Shown piece by piece: positions 44,780 to 56,539 of a stretch of DNA of 64,000 bases. A model generated the notes under the pieces. The model had not been told where the DNA came from. It saw only the letters and a program-made list of their open reading frames with translations, and did not search any database. Position 1 is the stretch's first letter; the number at the start of each line of letters is the position of its first letter. The DNA comes from Porodaedalea pini. Lineage: Eukaryota > Basidiomycota > Agaricomycetes > Hymenochaetales > Hymenochaetaceae. The DNA is taken from assembly GCA_002794775.1 (NCBI GenBank), contig NBAY01000045.1, forward strand, positions 124,001 through 188,000, written 5' to 3'. A program made the position numbers and the translations under genes.

Positions 44780-45310
44780 GTGCTACAGACGTCGATGGCT
44801 CGCTATGCAGCAGGCCGTCGTCGTCTGCCCTCGAGCTAGCTCTAAGCCGGCTCTCTAGGTCTTTCGGTGGTCGTAATGTGCAGCCGAGTCCGTCTTGAGG
44901 AGGGCAGTCGAGGGGTGCTTGTCAATGCGGTGACGGAGGGAGATGAGTAAGTAAGGAGATAGGGGGAAGGGGGCTGGTGAGTGATGGTGAGAGACTTGTT
45001 AGTCTCGTTAAGTGCTTCAAGTAGCCGCTCATCTAAACTAGGAAGTAGTAGCGCGTGACACCACGCACATGACCCTTGTCATGACCAAATCCATCCCTCT
45101 GCCTATATCCACCACCACATCCGTCACCGACATCGCGAACAGACGACTCGGCGCCCCCCCCCCCCGAAGGTCCCTGGAGAGCTGGCTTAGAGCTAGCTCG
45201 AGGGCATAGACAAGAGCGGCCTGCTGCATAGCGAGCCGCTGGTGTCTATAAGTTGCGGCGACCGCTCAGTTTCCGTGACTGTACGACGTCTGCAGACGTC
45301 GTACTCGCAC
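44780..45310. promoter_or_regulatory. Inverted repeat pair and 24-bp palindrome between divergent genes
   Basis: A block of about 80 bp at 44790-44870 (containing GCTCGCTATGCAGCAGGCCG and CCTCGAGCTAGCTCTAAGCC) recurs inverted at about 45170-45250, some 300 bp away. Just beyond lies a perfect 24-bp palindrome, GTACGACGTCTG and its complement, at 45281-45304. This is the common upstream region of the 773-codon gene (minus) and the transposase (plus). It could hold operator-like transposase binding sites or be an embedded MITE. Confidence 0.55.
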
Positions 45311-45413
45311 CGGTAAGTCCTAGTCTAAAGATGGGCTGATTTTTTTCCTTTCGATTTAGACTCGACCACGACTGTACACCGCAGCATAGCGATTGCCGAC
45401 CTTTCGTTCACAA

Positions 45414-48400
45414 ATGTCGACCATGCGCGAGCGAGTGTGCCCCGGATGCGGTCTGGAAAAGGTAGACCTTCGACAGCATCAGCGAGGGAGACCGGAGGGC
45501 TCTGCGTGCTATCGAGCGTATCTCACCTTTGTCGGTCAACTGCAAAATGGTATCAGCCCAGACGGCGACGAAGATAGAGACGATGGAGCCGACCTTGAGT
45601 CTTTTCATGGTGATTTTTTTGGGGACAATTACGACGAGGCAGATTTTGGTGTTGATTTTGATGCAGAGGGTGAACCGCAGCAGAATGGCATGGATGTTGA
45701 TCGTGAGGAAGTACCGAAGTAAGACCTCCCTAGCATCATGCAACTGACCAAGTATTAATTGCATGCCTATTATAATGTACAGTGACGTGGGTGACTTTTC
45801 TGCACAATCCGACTCGGAAGACGAGTCGGACGAGGGAGACCTCCACGAGCCCGTGTGGGAGCCTGAGCGTACCCAGCCACAAGATCGCTCGCCCGTCGAT
45901 GAATCAGAGGCAGAGGAGGAGGAGAATCGCATTCGTGAGCTTGTTGTCGAGCGCCGTGCTGCGGAGGACAGATTGTGCTATCAGCCAGTCCGCATAGATC
46001 CATACCCAGGGAATGAGGCTGGGTGGGTGTGCGGAGGCGAACTGAACAGAGGTCAACGCCACGCTCCACATGTTCTCGATGGTGACACTGTATTCCGACA
46101 ATATGCGGAAGACGTCCAGGCCGTTTCGCAAAATGCTGGTCCTTTTGCTCCATTCGATTCGAGACTGGATTGGGAGCTTGCGCGGTGGGCGAAGGTTCGA
46201 GGACCAGGTTCTACAGCTCTAGATGAGCTTCTCCAAATAGAAGGGGTGCGGCTTGTGTTTGATCTCGTTAACGTTATTTCTAATATATGTTTTAATTATT
46301 GTAATGCATGTATATTCTGCTCGATCATCATTATGTGCTATGTGTTACCAGGTTGCTGAACGACTAGGGTTGTCATACCGTAACTCACGCCAACTTAACG
46401 CTATTATAGATAAACAGATACCAACACGCTGACCTAAGTTCCGACGTCGGGAAATGTTTGCTGCTGGACTGACGTTTGACATGTATTGCCGCGACGTTTT
46501 GGAATGCATATCAGCATTGTTTGGCGCTCCTGAATTTGCATCGCATCTCATCACTATTCCAGAACGTCATTATGTCAACGAGGACAGGCAGATTCGAGCG
46601 TATCACGAAATGCATACAGGACAATGGTGGTGGAACACTCAGGTATATCTTTTCTGCACCTATGCTTGTGCATGCTGTGTCTAAGATCCCTCGTAGGCAG
46701 CTATTGAACGTAGAGCGCCAGGCGGCACGGTCATCCCAGTCATTGTATCGCTTGACAAGACACAGATCACGCTCTTCCGCACGAAGACAGCATATCCTGT
46801 ATATCTCACCATCGGCAACATACCAAAAGACATCCGTAAGAAGCCCTCACGGCATGCCCAAGTCCTCCTTGCATATCTTCCGACCACGCGGCTCGAACAT
46901 ATCAGTAACAAAGCTGCCCGCTGCCGCACACTTGCCAACCTCCTGCATGGATGCCTGCATTTTCTTTTCCGAAAATTGGAGAAAGCAGGCTCCGAAGGCG
47001 TTCATATGGCTGGCGGGGATGGTCTGCAGCAACATTGTCATCCTATCGTAGCTGCGCTTGCCCTCGATAACCAAGAGCAAGTCGCAGTCACAGGCACTAT
47101 ATCAGGAGATTGTCCGACATGTGAATGTCCTCACGATGAGCTCGGAGCTGGAATGCAGCATAATCATGGACGTCGCGACCTGGACAATGCCCTTGGAGTT
47201 CTTGCTATCCTTGACTCTCGGGACCCAACTGCGTATGCTCGAGTGTGTGCTTTAAACCGCATGAAGCCAATTCAACATCCATTTTGGGCCGATCTACCAT
47301 ACTTCAACGTCTATCGTTCAATCACTGCCGACATTCTTCATCAATTATACCAAGGTGTAGTCAAACACCTCGTTTCTTGGATCACAGGAGTCCTTGGTGC
47401 AGCTGAGGTTGATGCTCGTTGCCGTCGAATTCCTCCGAACCACAGTGTCCGCGTTTTTCACAGAGGGATCACAACACTCACGAGAGTGAGTGGAAGCGAG
47501 CATAGTCAGATGTGTCGGTTTCTACTGGGTTTACTTGTCGACTTCCGCCTACCCGACAATGAGTCCCCTGTTCGACTTGTCCGCACTACGCGTGTGCTCC
47601 TTGATTTTATATACATTGCACAATATCCCATCCATACCAGTGAAACACTTGGTCTCCTCCGTGATGCTCTTGCTCGCTTTCACGACAACAAGGATGTCTT
47701 TATTGATTTAGGCATTCGTGATAACTTCAATTTCATCAAATGTCATTGGATGAAACACTACGAGGAATGCATCAAACTGCTGGGTTCAATGGACAATTAC
47801 AATACACAATTCACGGAGCGGCTGCACATCGACCTTGCGAAAGATGCATATGCTGCCACAAATCATAAGGACGAGTTACCGCAGATGACGCTGTGGCTGG
47901 AACGGAAGGAGAAAGTCTTTGCGCTGGATTCCAACATCATCTGGCATACCGCTAATAATGATCAACCTCCTTCGTGGCATTCACCTGATATTGCCTGTGA
48001 TCTGAATGTCAAAATGTCAAAGCATCCAAAGCGAAAGGCAGTTCCGCTCGATGCTTTTGTCGAGCAGTATGGTGCGACTCACTTCCGCATCGCTCTCGCT
48101 CGTTATGTTGTTTCCAAGAAAGAGCCTAACCTGCGCAGGGGAACGGTGGAGCTTGCTGCAAATGATATAATCATTGTTTTTCAGTTCTTGCCAGTTTTCG
48201 AGACAGTGAAGTTCTGGAATGAAGCTGTTGAAGGCTCGACAACTGTGGATTCAATACATGCACGGCCTGCATGGCAGGATACTCAGGGCAGAGAGGTACC
48301 CGGTCAATTTGACACTGCACTTGCTCGTATATGTGTAGGGACAGAAATTCAAGGTAACAATTCTCTTCGTTACGTTCTACTTTTTTTTGTTTCTCAATCA

Positions 48401-48777
48401 TTCTTACAGCTTTCCGCGTTGTTCAAGTTCATGTCATTTTTTCACTCACAAAAGCAGCTCTGTCTACACTTTTCAAAGACACTGAGTTGGAAACAGCCGT
48501 TCCTAAACATCTAGCTTATGTTGAATGGTTTTCAAAATTTTCCGCTCAGCCTGACGTAAATTACAGGATGTATAAAGTATCTAGATCATTCACTCCCGAT
48601 GGTACTCGAGAGTTTAGTATTATTCCTGTTGAAGACTTGCACCGTAGTGTGCATCTCATTCCTCGCTTTGGTCGAGTAGTTCCTCAGGAATGGACTTCTG
48701 ATAATGTACTCGAGCTGTGTAATAACTTCTACCTAAACTCCTTCAAAGACCGTAGTACACATTTTTCAGTTTATTAA
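45414..48777 (+). CDS. Plavaka-class (CACTA-like) transposase
   Basis: Spliced gene. Exon 1, 45414-45718, holds an N-terminal zinc-finger-like [14 protein letters not shown]. Exon 2, 45783-46245, is acidic, then [20 protein letters not shown]. Exon 3, 46352 to about 46639, has [19 protein letters not shown] and [13 protein letters not shown]. Exon 4, about 46696-48354, has [48 protein letters not shown] and [20 protein letters not shown]. The last exon, about 48409-48777, ends at TAA. The Asp in SLDKTQ and in the D-x-LHQ motif are candidate catalytic residues. An in-frame TGA at 46430-46432 (T-R-stop-P-K-F, perhaps from CGA) may inactivate this copy. The family moves DNA by cut and paste in basidiomycetes. 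Confidence 0.85.
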
Positions 48778-48993
48778 AATATTATATACTATTCTTATGC
48801 ACATATGAGACTACTGATTCCATTTGATTTCAAAGGTATTCCGTATCCTGCCTGATTCTATGAAATTCCATATTGTTATTCTCATTCTGTGCCAATTCCA
48901 ACATAATTCCAGGGGATTCTATTATTATTATCCTATTCTATGCCGTTCTACTCCATTCCAGGTTTTTCCGACCGGGAGGGTTTTCCTGATGGC

Positions 48994-49660
48994 CTTCTGG
49001 GCCCTTCTCCTTCGCATCGAACAAAAACTCAAATGCATCCCCAAATCCCTTTCCTGTATAGAGATACTCGAGCTCATTGGTGAATAACACGGGATTATGG
49101 TTGAGAGATATGTGCGAGGGAGCCGATTACAGAGGGCGCAGGGGAGATAGGCCGGAATTGGGAAGGTGAAGTGGAGCGCATGGAGGCCGGGTAGGGGAAC
49201 TCAACGCCAAGGTTAAAAGAGAGTGCAGATGTCGTCGGCATTGGAAGAGACGGTGTCGGAGAGGCAGCGAAAGGAAGTGGGGATGCGATAGGTGCCAGGC
49301 GGAACGAGAAATAGCACGCCTGGAAACTGGGTAGTACACGAGCATAAACAATAGCTAGCATCTGTTAGTCTCAAGGGCAGGTGGTAGGTTCTGCACTCGT
49401 GCTCACTTTCATGTCCTCAAACCTCCGAGTCCGCATTGCTGCCTTCGTCCATCGCGTCCTCATCCAGTAGATCCCAGATGTCATCTGGAAAGTGATCTTT
49501 TGTGCGATGAAAGAGCGATTGGAGGTCCTCTTGCCATGCTGTCGTCAACCTCTTCGTTGCCTCGAGCAGCATGGGTGGGCAGGCAGGCAGCTGTGACAGG
49601 ACGGCTACCATAAGAAGCAGTGATGTAGTGTGATTAAGAAAAAAGCAGAGAAAGCCCAAG
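48994..49660 (-). pseudogene. BTB/POZ-domain protein gene, 5' part
   Basis: N-terminal part of the BTB gene continued at 34706-37123. It shows LLEATKRLTTAWQEDLQSLF and HRTKDHFPDDIWDLLDED (about 49,560-49,420), then, after a break, AIVYARVLPSFQACYFSF with APIASP (about 49,355-49,280) and a Ser/Pro-rich stretch. After a frame change come FTNELEYLYTGKGFGDAF and EFLFDAKEKGPE (about 49,085-48,994), ending at the Plavaka terminus. The order fits this basidiomycete family. The frame breaks suggest it was already decaying, though an unrecognised intron is possible for one of them. Confidence 0.7.
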
Positions 49661-50915
49661 AGAAAAGTGAAGGAGATGATTCAGCTGAAGTGTGCCTCCA
49701 CTGAGGATTGCATGAGGGAGCAAAGCGAGCGTCTTTGCTGCAGCAACACAGACTCGTCGACGACCACAAGGGTGCCTCCCGCTGGTTGGAGATCACATAG
49801 CCTCTTACCACCATCATCAAGCATGGGAAAGTTGTGCACAACCCTTCGTCTCTACATCTCTTTGTGATCCCCAGTGATCTAACTCACTATACCCTTATGT
49901 CTTCCAACCGTACCATCCTCCGCTTCAACCTCGTACTTGATCGCGTCTTATCACAGATTGTACAGCTTCATGCAACCGTGGTGACACCATTGTGTCGCCC
50001 CTCTCCCTGCAACTCCGTGTTGTACCTCCTGTCCGCTGCGAGCGCCAGCATAAACAGTGCCCCTCTCATTGTTGGCACGCCAAGTTGGACACTGTCCTAA
50101 CAGTTCTGCAGCACATTGCGGCCCACCAATTCCTTGCTCAAAAAGAGTTTGAGGACCGAATTATTCCAGACCCCCCCTCTCCTGATTCAGTGGAGTTTGT
50201 GCTCGAGCCGACATGGGTCTTGGCCCCCTGATTGAACCCCGTCCCTCCTCTCTACATCTGGCCACCACCCAAATATTCTCCCTCCGTTTCCTCCAGGCCT
50301 CACAGCCCAGGCCCCTTCCAGCGCAAACGGGCCCCTTCCTCTTGGAACCCCAACCACCAACGTCACATAGCCCCCTTTTTGCTTGCTAATCCTGACCCTC
50401 GGTGGCAGGACCCTATTACTATTGTACCGCCCTTGTCTGGCATCATTTCTTTTGATTTTCAAGTTCCTGCCCCTCCTCCTGGAACCTCTCATGTAACTAT
50501 CCCTCCAACCTTTCCTCCCTCACCTCCCCCAGTCCCCCTGACCAAATCTTCTCAACTCACACTTGGCTGTACCCATTTACATACTAAACAACATCGTTGC
50601 TGACACCTACCATTAACCGTGTATTGTTATTTATTTGGGTTTTCGGTATGTCTTAAGTAGAAGAATACACTTACAAATTGGAGATCACATGTTGGCACTG
50701 TCATCAACTCTGCTTTCGACTGATTTTTAATTCAACCTGACCACTTCATTTTACAAAAAATACATAGATCAATAGATAATTGTCTGAAGTTTTTTTACAT
50801 GGTTCAAGCTTGTGATTTGGATGGTTGAATAAAATTAAATATGCCGATGAAGAAAGTGAGCACTGTACAGCCACAAAAGCAGTGAACGACTTCATCACCA
50901 CTCACTGTGTTTCAG
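49661..50915 (+). other. Unrecognised sequence with short open frames
   Basis: Plus-strand frames at 49834-50231 (MSSNRTILRFNLVLDRVLSQ, then a shifted frame with CERQHKQCPSHCWHAK) and 50232-50603 (Pro-rich) could be a decayed Cys-containing element protein. No domain is recognised and the frame is broken. The remainder to 50915 is AT-rich without genes. Confidence 0.25.
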
Positions 50916-51340
50916 AGGGTGTTAATACACCCTGGTGTAGTTGGTATTAAACAAACTACCCAAATGTATACAAAGAAGTGGTATAGAATAGCAAAAAAAA
51001 TGTGCTTAGGTTTGAATAGCTTAGTTAAACAAATATAATTTATTTTGGCTAGATGAGCTAGCCAAATTATCTGTTTAGTTGTGTGTAGCTACCTTACAAT
51101 TTTGTGTAGCTTACATGTCCTGTATAGGCAAGGTAGTCAGATTGTCTAGGTCTGTATAGATGACATAAGCCAGTGTAGATAGAATTTGATGTAAATGGGG
51201 TAGACTAGTATGGGATTTACCTTCGTGTAGATGCCATGGGCAAGATGTGACATGCAGCTAAGAGTAAGACGCACTTCACCTTGACTCACACCACAACATC
51301 ACTTGTTGTTCCTCACTCAAGAGTGGCACACAGCAAGACT

Positions 51341-51625
51341 CAACACCACCACTGCTGGCTGCACAGTGCCATATCAGTGCAAAGAACTGTGACAAGCACG
51401 TCAAGTCATATGTCTGGAAGCACAGACCTGATGGTACCCACATTATCAACATCAGCAAGACATAGAAGAGACTGTCTTTGCTGCACACGTCATCACCGCT
51501 GTGGAGAACATGCACAATGTGTGTGTTGTCTCCACCCGTCCCTATGGTCAGTGCACTGTCCTCAAGTTCATGGCACACACTGGTGTGCAAGTGATTGCCA
51601 GCCAATTCAGCGCCATGTCCTCGGT
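51341..51625 (+). pseudogene. RPS0: 40S ribosomal protein S0 (uS2) fragment
   Basis: Reads [36 protein letters not shown], then a stop/shift where the family has WEK. After that come ETVFAAHVITAVENMHNVCV, STRPYGQCTVLKFMAHTGVQ and VIASQFSAMSSV. This is the N-terminal part of the small-subunit protein uS2 (about 95 of 250-300 residues). Similarity ends at 51,625, where ThrRS sequence starts in the same orientation. It is truncated and frameshifted, so non-functional. Confidence 0.85.
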
Positions 51626-53540
51626 AGCTGCTGAGCGGCATTACGGGTGTCACCTCTGAATGGGACCTGCAACGGATGACGCCTTCTTCTATGAGATGGC
51701 TAACATGGAAAGGTTTATAGCTCACCCAAGCCAGTTAGTCAGATGCTCACACATCTATTCAGCAGGCCGGACATTATCACTTAGCACCGCATTTTGGAGA
51801 AGTTGGCAGAGAGCATCTTGAAGGATTGTCAGAAATTTGAATGGCTGGTGGTCTCGAAGCAGAAGCTGCTGGACATGTTTAAGGTGCGCTTCTACCAGTT
51901 CTTTCCAGCCGTTCTGCTCCTGACTCAATCTCTGGACAGTATAATAAATACAAGAAATACTTCATAGAGACGAAAGCCACTAATGGTACATCAACAACAG
52001 TTTATCAATGTGGTCCAATGATAGACTTGTGCATTGGCCCTCATATTCCACATACTAGAAGGATTAAGGCCTTCATGCTCACCAAGGTGCGTAGAACTTG
52101 TTTCAGTCAGGACATGAACTAAGCTTTGGTGTAGAATTCGTCCTCTTTCTTCCTGGGAGACGCAAACAATGACTCCCTGCAATGCTTGTACAGCATATCA
52201 TTCCCTGACAAAAAGGAGCTCTCGAAGTACAAGCTCTTCCTAGCTGAGGCAGCCAAGCGTGATCACTGAAAGATTGGCAAGGTAAGTATGTTGTCAAGGC
52301 ATGTTAAAATAGTACTGACTTTGCACAGGAGCAAGAATTATACTTCTTCAACAAACTTGCTCCTGGAAATGCATTTTGGCTTCCTCATGGCACACACATT
52401 TACAATACTCTTGTAGAACACATGCAGGTACGCCTGTCATACATTCTGTCATTGTTCTCAGCTCATAAACAGACTTCTAGGGGGAATACCACAAGTGTGG
52501 CTACCAAGACGTTATCTTGCCAAACATGTACAATGCAAAGCTCTGGGAACAGTCTGGTCACTGGCAGAACTACAAAGATGACATATTCTCACTTGACATC
52601 GAGAAGGAGAATTGGGCACTTAACCCCATGAATTGTCCTGGCCATTGCATCATCTTTGACTCACAAGACCAAAGCTATAAGGAGCTGCCAATCAGGATGG
52701 CGGAGTTTGGGATCATCCATCAGAACGAGCCGATTGGAGCACTTTCAGGCTTGACCAGAGTGAGATGGTTTATGCAAGATGATACACATGTCTTCTGCAC
52801 GAAATCTCAGGTGTGCAAGCTGTTTCACCACCTTTACCAGATGTTTGTTATGTTGGAAATAGGTCGTCCAAGAGATCAACACTTTATTCAATTTCATGCA
52901 ACACATGTATGGTCTTTTCGGGTTTGATTTCAGCCTAGAGCTGTCTACACGTCCCAAAAACTACTTGGGTACCATCGAGACATGGGACAAGGCTGAAGCG
53001 GTGCATGTATCATATAGTCATGTCCAACCACCCCCTTCTAACCTATGTTCCTTTTCCTAGCAATTGCATGAGGCCCTCGACAAGCAATATCCTGGGAAGT
53101 GGGAGCTCAACCTGGGCGACAGTGCTTTCTATAGTCCCAAGATCGATGTCACGATTTGTGATGCGCTCAAATGCTCCTTTCCAATGCACCACCATTCAAC
53201 TCAACTTCCAGCTTCCCGAATGCTTCAACCTCAAGTACCGTTCAGCTGAGGACAATGACAACGTGGAGAAATTGCATGCTGTTATGATTCATTGTGCGAT
53301 CCTCGGGAGCTTGGAGAGCTTCATTGCGATTATTAAGGAGCACTTTGCAGGAAAGTGGTACGTACTTTGGATTCGTCTTGTGTTGTGATATATAGTCTGA
53401 CTGTTTTCCACCAATGTCGGCAGGCCATTCTGGTTATTCACATGCCAGGTCATCATCATCCCAGTTGCTGCACCTTATGTTAGTATGGCTGCAGCTCTGA
53501 AGAACACCAACGCATCTGGACCGGTAGTGACCAAGTTGTA
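51626..53540 (+). pseudogene. THS1: Threonyl-tRNA synthetase fragment
   Basis: Covers the editing and catalytic regions of cytosolic ThrRS, which charges tRNA-Thr. In order: AAERHYGCHL and DDAFFYEMANM; broken sequence; [15 protein letters not shown] and RIKAFMLTK before an intron (GTGCGT); [37 protein letters not shown] before a second intron; [74 protein letters not shown]; and [19 protein letters not shown]. It ends near an anticodon-domain start (IIIPVA) at about 53,480. Many stops are present, including one replacing Cys after YGCHL. Introns are retained. Non-functional. Confidence 0.9.
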
Positions 53541-53899
53541 TTAGTAATATTTCCTAATATAGCCCCCAAATTGTGCCCAAATCAGATCTCAAAAATTTTA
53601 AGCAGTATCCTAGCATATACATACACAAGTAACTTAGGCCACCTAAACAAATCTATGCAAAATTTTGTAGATATACTATTTAAATCTAGACAGATGCATG
53701 TACTAACTCAATTAAACAACCTGTCCTCACTCTACCAAGTCAGACTCTTATTTTCTAGACAACATCTGTCTAGATAAGCTAAAATTTCCTGTCTAGGCAT
53801 GTATATCTTACGTAGCATGCACCTAGACAGGAGTGTATTAACACCCTTTAAAATGCAGTGACTGCTCAATGTAGCAGAAATGGGGTCCAAAATTAACAT
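53541..53899. other. AT-rich right end of the TIR unit
   Basis: Non-coding. Contains several CTAGACAG/TCTAGA words and the right inverted terminus at 53831-53847. Confidence 0.5.
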
Positions 53900-56161
53900 A
53901 TATGGTATTCCATCAGCTTATGAAACTGACAAAAACCCAAATTGGGGACTTTATCTTTGCCCACAACAAAAGACGATACTTTGTAAACTCAGTAATCATA
54001 ATGGAGTCCTTCAATAAAGATAATGGCATACAACACCACCTAACCATGCCATATTGCCATGGAATGAATGGCTGTGCAGAACAGATGAACTGAACAGGAT
54101 CTGAGGTGGTCTGCACAATGCTCCATTTTGCAAACCTCAGTGACATTTATTGGGCTGAAGCATATGATACCTTTACATATGTCCATAACAGATGTGGTAC
54201 ATGTGCCATTGCTACTAAATTGCCATTTGAAGTCCTATATGGATAGAAACCTACTGTCAATCACATAAGGATTTTTGGATCGACTGCGTATGTGCAAATT
54301 GCTCCCAAAAAGTGGAAGAAACTTGATCCAAAATCTGCAAAGTTTATTCTTGTCAGTTGTCACAACGACACTGCTTATCGCTTAATTGACGGAGATATGA
54401 GAAAGATTCAATACTCTTGTGATGTAATTTTTGATGAATCTAAGAACTTCCATATTCCTGATCAACCTGAAAGCATACCAGAGGATGCTCCGACTACACA
54501 CCACAATACACTGATAGTTCTCCAATGCTCTGAACAACTACAGTGTCAGCATGTCAATTTGTTAACAGAACAATGTGTTATAGCGAGAATAACTCTGCCA
54601 CGCAGCTCCACAGAAGCATTTTTCTCCCGCCACTCAATCAAGTGACATAAAGCTATAGTATACAAAGTCAGCAAACTCATGGAAATGGCTGCTGGGAAGT
54701 TATCAAACACCCCAGTGACCAACACATCATTCACAGCATGTGGGTTTTCAACATTAAGGAGGAGGCTGACGGTTCCCTTGAGTATAGAGCATGATGGGTG
54801 GCTTGTGGGGACTCACAAATCCCAGGACTGGAGTTTGATGAGACTTTTGCCACATCTGGAGACTTCATTGCTGCAAAAGTTGTCACCGTGCTTAGTTTGC
54901 ACCCACACAGTTGCCTAGTCACCATTGACATCAATTCTGCATACCTTCACAGCCCTCTATTGGAACCCGACCTCATTGTTCATTATCCGACTGGCTTCTC
55001 TGTCAAAGACTTCAACAAACCTTGCTGTCTCCTCAAATGTGCTCTCTACAGACTCCACCAAGGTGCTTGTGCATGGCCAATACACTTCAATGGCAAGCTT
55101 TCACTCCTCAGATACAAATGCTGCATGTCTGCCCCTAGTGTTTACACCTGATCAGATGCCAAGGGGGAGTCAATAGTTGCAACACATGTTGACGACTGCA
55201 CAGCTTACTGCATTTCAACATCTGACAAGCGTGACACTGAAGCAGACAGGTTTAAATCTGAGATAGGCTCCCATTTCCAATTCAAGGAGAAGGACACACA
55301 GAAGCAAGCTAATCTATTGGGTATGACTGTGTTCTATAATGAATCAGAAGGCTATGTCAAACTGTCTATTACACTCAAGATTGAACATGCTCTGGACAAG
55401 TACAATCTCAAGGGTGCCTCATCTTACTGGACATGGATGGCAAGGGACATGCTCACTCTGTTTGATAAAGACACCTTGCAGCCACCTGATAGCCTACTAT
55501 GGCCCTATGTGCAACTAGTTGGGGAACTGCTTTGGATTGCTAACATACTTTATGTCAACATTGTGTTTGCAGTCAACATTCTTGCCTGATACATGCAGAA
55601 ACCCAAACAAATACACTGGGAAGCAGCTAAGAGAGTAGTACACTACCTTGGTGGGACTAAAGACCTCAGGATTGCATATCATGCAGGGGGGGATCAACAC
55701 CCAACTGTGTATTCTGATTCTGACTGGGCTAGAGATTTGTCTGACAGGAAGTTGATGGCTGGCCATGTCTTCATGTTCAATGATGGGCCTATAGCATGGA
55801 AATCACAAAAGCAGATGGTTGTGGCAAAATCTACCACTGAAGCTGAGTACTTGGCCATATCATCTTGTGCATGCAAAGCATGGTTCTGCCACTTCTTTCA
55901 GGAGATCAACTGGCCATTCCACAACCAACCTATTGTAATCCATGTCAAAAATCAGGCTGTGATACAAATGACAGAGAATCCAGTCTATCTTTCCAAGACT
56001 AAGCACATTGATATCATGGCACATCACATTTACAATGAAGTGGAAAAGGGACACATACATCTCTCTCATGTCAAAGGCATCAACAACCCAGTGGACATCC
56101 TTACCAAACCTCTGTCCCCCACTTCTCATGAGAAATGTGTCAAACTTCTCAAACTTGCTTG
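53900..56161 (+). pseudogene. Ty1/copia 3' half (integrase end, RT, RNase H), decayed
   Basis: The integrase C-terminal part is MPYCHGMNGCAEQMN with a stop where Arg-Thr is expected, followed by FGSTAYVQIAPKKWKKLDP. The RT region is partly deleted and shifted: TIDINSAYLHSPLLEPDL, then LIVHYPTGFSVKDFNKPCCL. The catalytic YVDD block is reduced to THVDDC in another frame near 55,180. RNase H and the C-terminus read well from 55,593 (YSDSDWARDLSDRKLMAGH, KSTTEAEYLAISSCA, SKTKHIDIMAHHIYNEV, NNPVDILTKPL), with a stop at 56,160. It lacks gag, protease and the integrase N-terminus. Dead. Confidence 0.85.
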
Positions 56162-56252
56162 ATTTTCATTCCATGCATCACTATCCTATTTTTTTCCTAT
56201 TATTTTCCTTCCATTTTCTACTTCTATCCATACACATTGCGATGAGAGGGGG

Positions 56253-56520
56253 TGCTGAGAGTCAAGGATCAACATTGCTCCTTTTCTGACTCTGTAGATC
56301 TTATGCCAGCCACTTCATATTATTCCAAACCAGACCAGTACATATAAAGAACCAACACTTCCCAACAGCTACCTCAGTCCTGTACCAATACTATAACTGA
56401 GGTGAGCTTTCCAATGCACAGTATTACCTTTCCTATTTCTTATGACCATTATGTAGATATATTACACACAGGTATACATATATGAGTCCTGTACCAATAC
56501 TACAACTGAGATATATTACA
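56253..56520 (+). repeat. Probable start of the 3' LTR of the copia half-element
   Basis: A polypurine tract (GATGAGAGGGGG, 56241-56252) is followed by TGCTGAGAGTCAAGG. A TATA-like CATATAAAG lies near 56,343. The phrase GTCCTGTACCAATACTA-AACTGAG occurs twice (about 56,378 and 56,486). The far boundary is uncertain because no second LTR is available. Confidence 0.4.
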
Positions 56521-56539
56521 CACAGTTCCAAAAACAAAT

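Larger units (their letters stand above)
37124..48993. mobile_element. Plavaka-type DNA transposon with cargo genes (11.9 kb)
   Basis: The ends are 28-bp imperfect inverted repeats: GCCATCAGGAAAAACCTCCC... at 37124-37151 and its complement with three changes at 48966-48993. Both ends are followed inward by clusters of ATTCC/GATTC words (37150-37320 and 48815-48965). Inside are a Plavaka-type transposase (plus strand), and a DUF6532-like gene and a large unrecognised gene (minus strand). Removing the element rejoins the BTB gene: FEFLFDAKEKGPE on the right side continues as DADVEEARVDKLRKDL on the left. No clear target duplication was seen, and the exact termini could start at the inner CCTCCCGG. 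Confidence 0.7.
50916..53847. mobile_element. TIR-bounded unit carrying RPS0-ThrRS fragments (2.9 kb)
   Basis: The left end AGGGTGTTAATACACCC and the right end GAGTGTATTAACACCCT are inverted repeats. Both sides show subterminal copies of TCTAG/GTCTAGG-type words. Some similarity continues outward (CACAGTGAGTGG versus the inverted GCAGTGACTGC), so the true termini may lie slightly further out. No transposase is present and no clear target duplication was found. The content is a fused fragment of two housekeeping genes on the plus strand. Confidence 0.5.
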
